From Haloferax marinum (lineage in GTDB: Archaea; Halobacteriota; Halobacteria; Halobacteriales; Haloferacaceae), in NCBI RefSeq assembly GCF_009674625.1, contig NZ_WKJQ01000001.1, positions 1,116,001 through 1,180,000 of the forward strand: 64,000 bases of DNA. The letters are read 5' to 3'. Under the pieces are notes generated by a model that did not search any database, was not told where the DNA came from, and was given only the letters and a program-made list of their open reading frames with translations. Within the stretch, counting starts at the first letter, position 1, and each line of letters starts with the position of its first letter. Below, piece after piece: positions 8,613 to 16,844 of the stretch. The position numbers and the translations under genes were made by a program.

Positions 8613-8972
8613 TTACAGCTTGGCTTCGATGAGCTCGGTGACCATCTCGCCGCGTTCGTCGTCGGTGACGAACTTCGAGAGCATCCAGTCGAAGCGGTCG
8701 AGGACGGCCTGGAGGCCGTCGTCGGTCAGTTCGTACTGGTTCGTACGCTTGTCGAGTTCGCTCTTTTCGACGAGACCCATCTCGACGAGGTCGTCGAGGT
8801 TGGGGTACAGACGCCCGTGGTTAACCTCGGTGTCGTAGTACTCTTCGAGGTGACGCTTGATTGCAAGACCGTACATTGGTTCCTCGGCGAGGATGACGAG
8901 GATGTTCTGTTGGAACGCGGTGAGGTCCCGAGCCGCACCGGATTTGTTGCCAATAGTTTGTGCCTCTGACAT
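8613..8972 (-). CDS. PadR-family winged-helix transcription regulator
   Basis: 119 residues. The core (LTAFQQNILVILAEEPMYGLAIKRHLEEYYDTEVNHGRLYPNLDDLVEMGLVEKSELDKRTNQYELTDDG) is a PadR/PhoU-like winged helix. The recognition helix lies around NHGRLYPNLDDL and the wing around RTNQYELT. Haloarchaea have many such one-domain repressors, which usually autoregulate. A TATA-like TATTTAAA at 8995-9002 is 23-30 bases from the ATG, so the mRNA is probably leaderless. Its target is not evident; the flanking genes are unrelated. Confidence 0.88.
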   Translation of the reverse strand: MSEAQTIGNKSGAARDLTAFQQNILVILAEEPMYGLAIKRHLEEYYDTEVNHGRLYPNLDDLVEMGLVEKSELDKRTNQYELTDDGLQAVLDRFDWMLSKFVTDDERGEMVTELIEAKL

Positions 8973-8994
8973 GCATGTGGAAATGTCATCTACC

Positions 8995-9002
8995 TATTTA
9001 AA
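8995..9002 (-). promoter_or_regulatory. TATA box of the PadR-family gene
   Basis: TATTTAAA lies 23-30 bases before the PadR start codon and fits a haloarchaeal TATA box for a leaderless transcript. Confidence 0.55.
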
Positions 9003-9311
9003 CTTTGTCAACGCGCAATCGGTTTGACGAACAGACGACCCCGAAATAGCGGGGGTTCTGACGGTATTGAACATCTGTGTAGGGATTTGGACAAATGTAC
9101 GTGGTTATGAAGTTCAGTACTTTCGATACAGTTGTTAGTGGTAGCATACTGGAGGAATATTCAGTTCGGCATCGAGAGCGGACTCGAGGATTCTCTCGAG
9201 AATATATCTAGAGTTGGGTACATCTGCGAGACGGCGAGACACCGAGACCGATACCAGCACCACGAGAGCGATGCCGAAAGTACTTTTGCCCGTTTCGAGG
9301 ATGGGTTCAAT
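9003..9311. other. Intergenic region with the pyrophosphatase promoter
   Basis: This stretch between the divergent PadR and pyrophosphatase genes is more AT-rich than its surroundings. An in-frame extension of the pyrophosphatase reading frame runs back through it to 9132 but lacks conserved sequence. A BRE/TATA-like CGAAAGTACTTTT lies at about 9275-9287, some 25-37 bases before the ATG at 9312. A short palindrome TCTCGAGA lies near 9197. No gene is seen. Confidence 0.5.
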
Positions 9312-9845
9312 ATGGCGAATCTTTGGGAAGACATGGAAACCGGCCCCGACGCGCCGGACGTCATCTACGCAGTTGTCGAGTGCCTCAAAGGCGAGCGCAA
9401 CAAATACGAGTACGACAAGGACATCCCCGGCGTCGTCCTCGACCGCGTGCTCCACTCCAACGTCCACTACCCCTCGGACTACGGCTTCATGCCGCAGACG
9501 TACTACGACGACGAAGACCCCTTCGACGTGCTCGTCCTCGTCGAAGACCAGACGTTCCCCGGTTGCGTCATCGAAGCACGCCCCGTCGCACTCATGAGGA
9601 TGGACGACGACGGCGAGCAGGACGACAAGGTCATCGCCGTCCCCACCGAGGACCCACGCTACGACCACATCGAGGACCTCGACGACATCCCACAGCAGCT
9701 GCAAGACGAGATTGACGAGTTCTTCTCGACCTACAAGAACCTCGAAGCAGGCAAAGAAGTCGAGACGCTCGGGTGGGAAGACAAGCAGGCCGCGAAGGAC
9801 GCCATCGTGCACGCGATGGAGCTCTACGAAGAGAACTTCGCGTAA
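9312..9845 (+). CDS. ppa: Inorganic pyrophosphatase, family I
   Basis: 177 residues from ATG 9312 (MANLWEDMETGP), where the family homology begins. Signature elements are IEVxKGxxxKYEYD-like ECLKGERNKYEYDKDIPGVVLDRVLHSNVHYPSDYGFMPQTYYDDEDPFDVLVL, with the metal-binding DxDPxD at about residues 66-71. A further acidic site is seen in DDDGEQDDKVIAVP. It hydrolyses pyrophosphate from biosynthesis to phosphate in the cytosol. The length is usual for the soluble type I enzyme. Single-gene transcript with its own promoter. Confidence 0.96.
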   Translation: MANLWEDMETGPDAPDVIYAVVECLKGERNKYEYDKDIPGVVLDRVLHSNVHYPSDYGFMPQTYYDDEDPFDVLVLVEDQTFPGCVIEARPVALMRMDDDGEQDDKVIAVPTEDPRYDHIEDLDDIPQQLQDEIDEFFSTYKNLEAGKEVETLGWEDKQAAKDAIVHAMELYEENFA

Positions 9846-10072
9846 TCCCTCGCGTACGCGGGCCACTAGTAGACCGTTTTTTGGCGTCGAATACACCAGC
9901 GATAGCACGCAGTATCGACCAGAACCCGTCTTCGCCTCGCTCCCGGTCGGCAGTACCCAAAACTGGTGGCCGCGGGGGAGGCAGATACGCCGCAGTTATT
10001 CTCGCCACGCCACCAGATAAATTATGCGCATGAGTAATTATTAGTCCGTGGGGAGCCAAGTGAGAAGTGAGT

Positions 10073-10189
10073 ATGGCAGCCAAGCAACCCCGACTCGGGC
10101 TCAACCACCCGACTGTCGTCCCGACGAACTTCACGCCTCCTGCCACGGCAGAGAGCGATGCCGACGAAGAGGCCGAAGACGACGCCTGA
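10073..10189 (+). CDS. Very small protein, 38 residues
   Basis: A short frame begins MAAKQPRLGLNHPTVVPTNF and ends in an acidic tail (ESDADEEAEDDA). The acidic tail and codon use match the surrounding genes. A TATA-like ATAAATTATG lies about 55 bases upstream. The block LNHPTVVPTNF looks like a conserved short motif of small haloarchaeal proteins. There are no cysteines or membrane segments. Function unknown; it could still be a chance frame. Confidence 0.55.
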   Translation: MAAKQPRLGLNHPTVVPTNFTPPATAESDADEEAEDDA

Positions 10190-10278
10190 GTCTTTCTGTG
10201 CCACGTGACGAGCGTTCGTGAGATGCATCGCTGAGTCTCGAATCGAGGTGTGCAAATACGACGCGCTGGAGGCAACCC

Positions 10279-10286
10279 CTTTTTAT
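10279..10286 (+). promoter_or_regulatory. TATA box of the rhomboid gene
   Basis: CTTTTTAT lies 24-31 bases before the ATG at 10310, consistent with a leaderless transcript. Confidence 0.55.
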
Positions 10287-10309
10287 CTCGCCGCCGCAAG
10301 TCGTGAGTA

Positions 10310-11224
10310 ATGGCTATCTGCGACGTGTGCGGCAAAGACGAGAGTCTGCCGTACAGCTGTTCGCGGTGTGGCGGTACGTTCTGTTCCGAACACCGCCTTC
10401 CCGAGAACCACAACTGCACGGGCCTCGCGGAGTGGAACGACCCATCCGGCGTCTTCGAGAGCGACTTCGATAGCTCGGCCGGCACGAGCCGGGGGCGCGC
10501 GAAGGGTGCCCTCGACTCACTGACGGGTACCGGCGGAGTACTCGGCTACTTCCGTGGGAACGTGTCCTACCTGTTCCTCGCGATCATGTGGGTGACGTTC
10601 CTCTTAGAGTGGGTCGTCCTCCTCGTGACGAACTCGAGCGTGCTGTTCAGCGCGCTGTTCACACTGAGTTCGGAGAACCCTCTGTACGTCTGGACGTGGG
10701 TTACCTCCGTGTTCTCGCACAATCCGTTCTCGTTCTACCACATCGTGGGGAACAGCATCGTGCTGTACTTCTTCGGCCCGCCGGTCGAACGGTACATCGG
10801 GTCCCAGAAGTTCGCCGCGCTGTTTATCGGCGCTGGCGTCCTCGCAGGACTGTCCCACATCGGGAGCGCCCTCATCTTGACGCCCGGCGTCCCCACGTCG
10901 GTCCTCGGAGCCTCAGGTGCCGTCTTCGCCGTCCTCGGCGTCCTGACGGTGTTGAACCCGAACCTCCGTATCTACCTGTACTTCCTCATCCCCATCCCGC
11001 TGTGGCTCTTTACCTTCGGGTTCGCAGCACTCTCGGTCGTCTTCTTCCTCGCGCCGGGTGCTGCAGCGACGGCCGGACAGGGTAACGTCGCCCACTTCGC
11101 CCACCTCGTCGGCCTCGTCATCGGTCTCGCGTACGGACAGCGCGTGAAAGGCAAGCAGCGCGTCCCCAGCGAGATGTCGCTCGGCGGCGGGATGCGTCGC
11201 GGCCCCGGCGGCGGCCGCTTCTGA
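10310..11224 (+). CDS. Rhomboid intramembrane protease with AN1-type zinc finger
   Basis: 304 residues. Residues 1-40 form an AN1-like zinc finger (CDVCGKDESLPYSCSRCGGTFC, then HRLPENHNC). Six membrane helices follow. The catalytic Ser lies in GASGA (about residue 197) and the catalytic His in FAHLVGLVIG (about 264), as in active rhomboids. Rhomboids cut single-pass membrane proteins within the bilayer. The zinc finger may bind substrate or a partner on the cytoplasmic side. The next gene starts one base after the stop, so the two are co-transcribed. Confidence 0.93.
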   Translation: MAICDVCGKDESLPYSCSRCGGTFCSEHRLPENHNCTGLAEWNDPSGVFESDFDSSAGTSRGRAKGALDSLTGTGGVLGYFRGNVSYLFLAIMWVTFLLEWVVLLVTNSSVLFSALFTLSSENPLYVWTWVTSVFSHNPFSFYHIVGNSIVLYFFGPPVERYIGSQKFAALFIGAGVLAGLSHIGSALILTPGVPTSVLGASGAVFAVLGVLTVLNPNLRIYLYFLIPIPLWLFTFGFAALSVVFFLAPGAAATAGQGNVAHFAHLVGLVIGLAYGQRVKGKQRVPSEMSLGGGMRRGPGGGRF

Positions 11225-11225
11225 G

Positions 11226-12020
11226 ATGCGGCAGGTCCATCCAGAACTCGCACCACGACCCGGTCTCTCGAAGGCCGAGATGGAGTCACTGCAGCGCCGT
11301 GTCGCGGAGACGGCCGTCTTCGAAGACGACCTGTCGTTCGACCCGGCGAGTATCTCGCTGGCCGACTCCGGAACCACGACGCTCACAGGCGACACAGACC
11401 CACCGCTCGTCGCCGGCATCGACCAGTCGTTTCTCGACGACCGAGCAGTGAGCGCCGTCGTCGTTCTCCGCGGGGGAGCAGTCGTCGAACGCGTCCACGC
11501 CGTCTCCGAACTCGACTTACCGTACGTTCCCGGCCTCCTCTCGTTCCGTGAAGGCGGCCCAATCCTCGACGCCCTCGCAAAACTCGACAGCGACCCCGAC
11601 CTCCTCGTCTTCGACGGGTCGGGGCGCGTCCACTTTCGACAGGCCGGCCTCGCCACACACCTCGGTGTCGTCTACGACGTTCCGAGCATCGGCGTCGCCA
11701 AATCGCTCCTCTGTGGCACGCCCGACGAAGACGTCGATGGCCGTCCCGAAGGCTGGCAGACACCGATTCGGGCAGACGACTCGGTCGACGCTGTCGGTGG
11801 CCACCCCGCCACCCCCGAGACGGTCATCGGCTACGCGTTCCAGTCTCGACAGTACGATTCTCGCCCGATAATCAACCCGCTGTACGTCAGTCCCGGCCAC
11901 CGTCTCTCCGCGGAGACGACCGTCGACGTCGTCTCCCGTCTCTCGGGCGACTACAAACTCCCCGAACCGACGCGACTCGCGGACGCCTACGCCGACGAGG
12001 CGAAAGCACAGTACGAGTGA
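11226..12020 (+). CDS. nfi: Endonuclease V
   Basis: 264 residues. Family elements are GIDQSFLDD (catalytic Asp at about residue 65), LPYVPGLLSFREGGPILDAL, LVFDGSGRVHFRQAGLATHLGV and GVAKSLL. It nicks DNA on the 3' side of deaminated adenine (hypoxanthine) and similar lesions. The usual VDGNG metal motif reads FDGSG. The start is the ATG one base beyond the rhomboid stop. Operon with the rhomboid is likely by spacing only. Confidence 0.93.
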   Translation: MRQVHPELAPRPGLSKAEMESLQRRVAETAVFEDDLSFDPASISLADSGTTTLTGDTDPPLVAGIDQSFLDDRAVSAVVVLRGGAVVERVHAVSELDLPYVPGLLSFREGGPILDALAKLDSDPDLLVFDGSGRVHFRQAGLATHLGVVYDVPSIGVAKSLLCGTPDEDVDGRPEGWQTPIRADDSVDAVGGHPATPETVIGYAFQSRQYDSRPIINPLYVSPGHRLSAETTVDVVSRLSGDYKLPEPTRLADAYADEAKAQYE

Positions 12021-12120
12021 CGCCGAAGCGGACGTCAGACGCCGAAGCGAACGTCACACCCCTTCCTCACCGTCGTGCCGAACCGCGAACACTTAACAGC
12101 GCACGGTTCGACCTACCGAC

Positions 12121-12963
12121 GTGCATCAAAAAACGGTCCTCATCACCGGTTGCTCCTCGGGAATCGGGCGCGCGGCAGCGCTCGACTTCCTCGACGAGGA
12201 GTGGGAGGTTTACGCCACCGCCCGAAACCCGGCGGACATCGAGACGCTGGGCGAACGCGGCGCGAACATCGCGACGCTCGACGTGACCGACCAGGGAGAC
12301 GTCGAACGCGTCGTCGACCGCATCGTCGACGAACAGGGACGCATCGACTGTCTCGTCAACAACGCAGGCTACGGCCAGATGGGCCCCCTCGAAGACGTGC
12401 CGACCGAGATGGTCCACGAGCAGTTCGACGTGAACGTCTACGGCCCACACCGACTCGTTCGTGCCGTCCTCCCGCACATGCGGTCACAGGGCGAGGGGAC
12501 GATTATCAACGTCTCCAGCGTCGTCGGCCGCGTCTCGTTCCCCGGCGGCGGCGTCTACGCGGGGTCGAAGTTCGCCCTCGAAGCGATGACCGACGCGCTC
12601 CGTGCCGAAGTCGACGAGTACGGCATCGACGCCGTCCTCATCGAACCTGGGCCGGTCGAGACGCAGTTCGCCAACCGTGTCGAAGCAGAGGTCAACGGCG
12701 GCGAGGAACACGACGGCATCGAGCGCTCGGGTGCCTACGAGAGGTTCTACAAACTCTTCGAAGACAGAGACGCACTCGGCGGAACCATGCCCGGCGCAAT
12801 CCCACCGGAGCGAGTCGCTGAAGACATCGTCGACGCCGCGAGTTCGACGAAGCCACACGCTCGCTACCAACCCGGAACCGTCGCTCGCGTCACCGTCCTC
12901 GGTCGGTTCCTCCCCGACTCGTGGCGCGACACGCTGTTCGAATTCGCTCGAAAACTACCGTAA
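12121..12963 (+). CDS. Short-chain dehydrogenase/reductase
   Basis: 280 residues from a GTG start. The Rossmann motif TGCSSGIG (residues about 9-16), NNAG, the catalytic Ser in VSSVVGRVSFPGGG, and YAGSK (Tyr-x3-Lys) are all present, so it should be an active classical SDR. The pattern resembles haloarchaeal oxidoreductases of unknown substrate. TATA-like CACTTAAC lies about 30 bases upstream. It ends convergently to the Get3-like gene. Confidence 0.92.
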   Translation: MHQKTVLITGCSSGIGRAAALDFLDEEWEVYATARNPADIETLGERGANIATLDVTDQGDVERVVDRIVDEQGRIDCLVNNAGYGQMGPLEDVPTEMVHEQFDVNVYGPHRLVRAVLPHMRSQGEGTIINVSSVVGRVSFPGGGVYAGSKFALEAMTDALRAEVDEYGIDAVLIEPGPVETQFANRVEAEVNGGEEHDGIERSGAYERFYKLFEDRDALGGTMPGAIPPERVAEDIVDAASSTKPHARYQPGTVARVTVLGRFLPDSWRDTLFEFARKLP

Positions 12964-13001
12964 AAACCGGCCGACGACCGTTTCGTGACCCGAGTTTCCC
13001 C

Positions 13002-14207
13002 CTAGTCGAGACAAGACGCGACGACACGGAGTGCGTCTTCTCCCTGTACCTGGTCTGCGAGAAGCGGGACTCGTTTGACGTCGCGGCCACGGAACAGGTC
13101 TGTCGCGGAGCGAAGCGCTTCCTGTTGGACCTTCCACCGGCGCTGACAGAAGCCACAGTTCTCGAGGTCGGGTGACTCGAACCACGAGGAGTCCACGTCT
13201 GCGACGTCGTCCACCTGCTCCATGACGCGATTGACGACGAGCGTCTGGACAGGAATTCCAAACTCGTCGAGGCGGGCGACGAGGCGCTTCGACTCGACGA
13301 CGCTCATCTCTTCGGGAATCATGACGACGCGGAAGTCGGTCTTCGAGGGGTCACGGAGGACGGCCCGGAGGCGCTCGATACGCTCTCTGAGTTCGTCGAG
13401 GTCGGCCATCCCTGCCTGTGGGTCGTCCGGGCCGCCGCCGAACATACCCTTGACGCTGTCCATCATCCCCGAGAACTTGTCGCGCATGCGGACGATACGG
13501 CCGAGCATCGAGTCCATCATCTCGGGGAGTTCGAGCAGTCGGAGCGTGTGGCCGGTCGGCGCGGTGTCGATGACGACACGGTCGAATCGCGGGTCGTCCA
13601 GATATTCGAGCAGTTGCTGCATCGCCGCTGCCTCGTCGGCACCGGGCATCGGGCCACCCATGCCCATCGGTCCGTCGCCGCCGAGGAGGTCCTCGAACCC
13701 ACCCATCGCGTCGCCCATGCCGCCGAACGGTGAGTTTCCGCCGTCGTCGCCGACGAACGGGTTTTCGTCGTCGTACTCGCTCGTGTCGTACGCCGTCTCG
13801 TCTGCTGGCGTGTCGCCGCCACCGGCGAACGGGCCTTCCATCACGGAGTCCGGGTCGATTTCGGCGGCGTAGAGGGGGATGTCTTCCCGGATTCGTGTGG
13901 GTTCGGCAGGGAGTGAGGTACCGAGTGTGTCCGAAAGTGAGTGTGCAGGGTCCGTCGAGACGACGAGTGTCGCCGTTCCGTCGGCGGCGCTGGCGAGTGC
14001 CGTCGCCGCCGCCATCGTGGTCTTTCCGACGCCACCTTTCCCGCCGTAGAGGACGTAGTCCGGCGCGTCGATACCGCGTGGCAGGTCCGCGCGCTCTGTC
14101 GTCGTCGTTTCTGGGTCGGTGGCTTCGACTTCGATCTCCGCTGGTCCCTCGTCGCCAGCGTCGTCCGTCTCCTCGGGGCGGTCAGTCGGCTCCACGTCGA
14201 TGTCCAT
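13002..14207 (-). CDS. Get3/ArsA-family ATPase with Met/Gly-rich insert
   Basis: 401 residues from ATG 14207. An acidic leader of about 45 residues precedes the deviant Walker A motif GKGGVGKTT (about 56-64). Other ATPase motifs are STDPAHSLSDT (switch I), DTAPTGHTLRLL (switch II) and NRVMEQ. A CGFC pair (ENCGFCQRR) matches the dimer-linking zinc site of Get3. Between the switch regions lies a flexible insert, including GMGDAMGGFEDLLGG and GPMGMGG. Eukaryotic Get3 targets tail-anchored proteins; archaeal relatives are thought to bind membrane protein tails. An arsenite-pump role is less likely, since no ArsB, ArsD or ArsR is near. Confidence 0.9.
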   Translation of the reverse strand: MDIDVEPTDRPEETDDAGDEGPAEIEVEATDPETTTTERADLPRGIDAPDYVLYGGKGGVGKTTMAAATALASAADGTATLVVSTDPAHSLSDTLGTSLPAEPTRIREDIPLYAAEIDPDSVMEGPFAGGGDTPADETAYDTSEYDDENPFVGDDGGNSPFGGMGDAMGGFEDLLGGDGPMGMGGPMPGADEAAAMQQLLEYLDDPRFDRVVIDTAPTGHTLRLLELPEMMDSMLGRIVRMRDKFSGMMDSVKGMFGGGPDDPQAGMADLDELRERIERLRAVLRDPSKTDFRVVMIPEEMSVVESKRLVARLDEFGIPVQTLVVNRVMEQVDDVADVDSSWFESPDLENCGFCQRRWKVQQEALRSATDLFRGRDVKRVPLLADQVQGEDALRVVASCLD

Positions 14208-14337
14208 GTGGGACCCGAAACGGTCCTGCTTTGTGTACTTCTCGGTCTCGGAACCCTGTGTTGGATGCCACGAGCGGGAGGGAAGAGCCCAACCAGTGCC
14301 GCCCAAGTTTTTGTCGCATCCGGTCGTTGGCAGGCGT

Positions 14338-14871
14338 ATGCGCGAGTTCGCATCCGACCCTCCGGAAGAAGAGCGCGTGGGCGACGCCCTCCGCGACGCG
14401 GGCCACACCGTCGCCGTCGCGGAGTCCTGTACCGGCGGCCTCGTCGGGTCGCTCCTCACCGACGTGCCGGGGTCGAGCGAGTACTTCGACCGGTCGCTCG
14501 TCGTCTACTCGTACGACGCCAAGCGCCACGAACTGGCCGTCTCGCGTGAGAGTCTCGACGAGTTCGGGGCCGTCTCGGAACCCGTCGCACGCGAGATGGC
14601 CGCCGCCGTCCGCGACGTTGCCGATACGACGTGGGGCGTGGCGACGACGGGTATCGCAGGACCGGGTGGCGCACTCCCCGGCAAGCCCGTCGGAACCGTC
14701 TTCGTTGGCATCGCCTTCGCCGCGCCGTGGGGGTCCGAAGCGTCGTACACGCGCGTCGAACGGTTCGAGTACGACGGGTCGCGGACGCAGGTGAAAGAAC
14801 AGATTGCGCGCGGGGCGCTGGAACTGCTCCGCGAGGAGGTCGAATCGGTCGGTGAACGCGACGGCGATTGA
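14338..14871 (+). CDS. cinA: CinA C-terminal domain protein (NMN deamidase, PncC-type)
   Basis: 177 residues from ATG 14338. The TATA-like AAGTTTTTGTC is about 25-30 bases upstream. The CinA-C signature AESCTGGLVGSLLTDVPGSSEYFDRSLVVYS and TGIAGPGG are present. Only this domain exists; the N-terminal MoaB-like half of CinA is absent, as in stand-alone PncC enzymes that deamidate nicotinamide mononucleotide in pyridine nucleotide recycling. It is divergent from the Get3-like gene. Confidence 0.9.
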   Translation: MREFASDPPEEERVGDALRDAGHTVAVAESCTGGLVGSLLTDVPGSSEYFDRSLVVYSYDAKRHELAVSRESLDEFGAVSEPVAREMAAAVRDVADTTWGVATTGIAGPGGALPGKPVGTVFVGIAFAAPWGSEASYTRVERFEYDGSRTQVKEQIARGALELLREEVESVGERDGD

Positions 14872-14963
14872 GATTCGACGCGGATGACAGCCTCGACGAG
14901 GACGGAGCGCAGTCGGGCGGTTCTGTGGGAAACCTTTGTATCCCGGCAGGCCAGTTTCAGTCC

Positions 14964-15491
14964 ATGAACAAGAAGGGGCACGTACTCAATGCCATCCTCT
15001 TAGCACTCGGTCTCGGCGTCATCCTCAGCGTCGACCCTCGGACGTTTCAACCGAACGACGTCGAAAGCTACCTCAGCATCGCCGAGAAGATTGGCCAGTT
15101 GTCGCTCCCAATCGTCCTCGGTGCGCTCTTTCCCGACGTGGACACCGCCTTCGGGAAGCACCGTAAGACGCTCCACAACCTGCCGGTGTTGGTCACGTTC
15201 CTCGTCTTCCCGCTCATCTTCAACAACCTCCACTTCGTCTGGATCGGCGTCGCCACGCACTACGTCCTCGACATGGTGGGGTCGAAACGCGGTATCGCGC
15301 TGTTCTACCCCCTGTCGCCACAGGAGTACGACCTGCCGACGGGCGTCGCGACGAGTTCGAAGTACGCCGACCCCGTGACCCTCGTCGTCACCGTCGCTGA
15401 ACTCGGCGTCCTCGCTGGCGTCCACTACTATCTGTTTTCGCTCGACGTGTCGCTCGCGGCGGCCGCAGCGTCGTTCAGCGCGATACTCTAA
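14964..15491 (+). CDS. Membrane-bound metal-dependent hydrolase-like protein (YdjM/DUF457 type)
   Basis: 175 residues, starting MNKKGHVLNAILLALG. Motifs are conserved Gly-His near the start, LGALFPDVDTAFGKHRKTLHN and HYVLDMVGSKRGIALFYPLSP, which carry the His/Asp ligands of the family of inner-membrane hydrolases. There are four hydrophobic helices (about 8-25, 42-55, 75-100 and 135-158). Substrate unknown. It is convergent with the PHP protein gene. Confidence 0.85.
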   Translation: MNKKGHVLNAILLALGLGVILSVDPRTFQPNDVESYLSIAEKIGQLSLPIVLGALFPDVDTAFGKHRKTLHNLPVLVTFLVFPLIFNNLHFVWIGVATHYVLDMVGSKRGIALFYPLSPQEYDLPTGVATSSKYADPVTLVVTVAELGVLAGVHYYLFSLDVSLAAAAASFSAIL

Positions 15492-15512
15492 CTCCGCGGG
15501 AGGTCTTCAGAA

Positions 15513-16277
15513 TCAGTAGACGCTCACGTCGTCGAACTGGCCGTCGTACGCGATGTGGTTCGGGTGGGTTGGTTCCATCCCAGACAAGAGCAGTCGGTCT
15601 ATCTTCCCCCACGAGTTCTCGTAACCGAGGTGGGCGAATTCGACGGTGCCCCGAAGGGTGTGCGAGAGGCCGGAGCGTCGTTTCACGCGGCGGCCGGCCC
15701 CCTCTCGGAGTGCTTCGACGAGGGCGGCCTCGGAGTCGATGTCGCGGTCGAACTCGGTCCACGCTTCTCCGATGGTTCCTCGAAGGTGGGCGTACGACGA
15801 CCCGAATCCCGGCATGTCAGCCTCGCGGGCGATTTCGCGACCACGTCGATTGTGTCGCGCGAACGCTTTGGCGTTGTACGTCTCGACAGCGTGGAGGGCC
15901 TCGCGGTGTTCGACGACGTCGTCGACGGTGAGACTCACCGTCAGGAGTTCCGGGTGCGGAACGAGGACGGCCGCGCCCTGTCGTTCGAACTCGTCGAGTG
16001 CGCCATCGAGCGTGATGAAGTCGGGAACCGGGTCGGAGAGACCGAGTGCGAGGAGGTGTTTTCGGTCGTTCCACCCGCCGGTGAACACCTCGCGTGCAGG
16101 GACGACGAGGAGTTCGTCGTCGGAGAATCGCTCGGCGCGAGCACGGATATCGGGGAGGCGGACGAAGTGAGGGGCGTACACCAGCACGTCGATACCACGT
16201 GCTTTCGCACGTGAGACGACTCGCTCGTCGAGAATCTTCACGTGCATATCTACCCGAGTCGTCGTACTCGCGGTCAC
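15513..16277 (-). CDS. PHP-domain protein
   Basis: 254 residues from a GTG start. The GTG is preferred because the PHP fold needs the opening strand RVDMHVK. The segments GIDVLVYAPHFVRLPDIRARA, LLVVPAREVFTGGWNDRKHLLALGL, AAVLVPHPELLTVSLT and FGSSYAHLRGTIG follow the PHP phosphoesterase pattern. However, the first HxH motif is reduced to MHV, so the metal site is not canonical. Members act on phosphoesters in nucleic acid or sugar metabolism. No operon partner; the function is not assigned. Confidence 0.82.
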   Translation of the reverse strand: MTASTTTRVDMHVKILDERVVSRAKARGIDVLVYAPHFVRLPDIRARAERFSDDELLVVPAREVFTGGWNDRKHLLALGLSDPVPDFITLDGALDEFERQGAAVLVPHPELLTVSLTVDDVVEHREALHAVETYNAKAFARHNRRGREIAREADMPGFGSSYAHLRGTIGEAWTEFDRDIDSEAALVEALREGAGRRVKRRSGLSHTLRGTVEFAHLGYENSWGKIDRLLLSGMEPTHPNHIAYDGQFDDVSVY

Positions 16278-16375
16278 ACGACCATTTCCGGGAAGACGAT
16301 AGTTAGTGGTTGCTATTTCTAAGACGCCAATAGACCGAAGAAACGGTTTTGTCCCCCACGTCCGTCGAAGAGAAT

Positions 16376-16678
16376 ATGTCCAGGTGGAAGTGCGGTGTCG
16401 AAGGGTGCGGTGGTCGTTTCGAGGACGTCGAAAGTGTCATCATCCACCAGACGACGGACCACGAACGACACGAATGCAAAGTGTGCGGAACCATCGTCCC
16501 CGAGGGATACTTCGCGATTCGCCACGCGTTCGACGAGCACACTCGCGCGGAGTTCGTTCGGGCGTACGAGGCAGACTCGACGGCGGTCCGTATCCGAGAA
16601 GACGTCAAAGCGACCGTCGAGGAGGAAGCCAACCTCAACAACGTCGTCCAGACGCTCCGCAAACAAGGAGCGCTGTAG
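16376..16678 (+). CDS. Small zinc-finger protein, 100 residues
   Basis: MSRWKCGVEGCGGRFEDVESVIIHQTTDHERHECKVCGTIVPEGYFAIRHAFDEH contains a C2H2-like finger (CGVEGC...H...H) and a CKVC...H...H site. A helical tail ends NNVVQTLRKQGAL. The start at 16376 is 26-30 bases beyond AT-rich sequence. This type of two-finger protein is common in haloarchaea, and family members are annotated only as zinc-finger proteins. A DNA- or RNA-binding regulatory role is an inference. Confidence 0.8.
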   Translation: MSRWKCGVEGCGGRFEDVESVIIHQTTDHERHECKVCGTIVPEGYFAIRHAFDEHTRAEFVRAYEADSTAVRIREDVKATVEEEANLNNVVQTLRKQGAL

Positions 16679-16690
16679 GGGACACCCGCG

Positions 16691-16791
16691 CCGGAACGGA
16701 CCTGGCGCTCACCAACCGGAACGGACCTGGCGCTCACCAACCGGAACAGACCCCGGCGCTCACCAACCGGAATAGACCCCGGCGCTCACCA
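16691..16791. repeat. Tandem repeat, four copies of 25-26 bp
   Basis: Four head-to-tail copies start at 16691, 16716, 16741 and 16767. Each begins CCGGAAC or CCGGAAT and ends GCGCTCACCA. Copies 1 and 2 are identical; copies 3 and 4 share AGACCCC in place of GGACCT. The array sits in the gap between the zinc-finger gene and the 3' end of spt5, after both stop codons, and is not coding in any evident frame. Confidence 0.9.
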
Positions 16792-16844
16792 GTGGTGGAG
16801 ACGCGACGTGAAGAGAGAGATACAAGAGACCCAGCGAGCGGGAC

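Noticed and set aside
9132-9311. N-terminal extension of pyrophosphatase
   Set aside because: The extended frame has no family similarity and would cover the probable promoter; the ATG at 9312 gives the normal length.
16691-16791. Possible CRISPR array
   Set aside because: The 25-bp units are head to tail with no unique spacers, and no cas gene is nearby.
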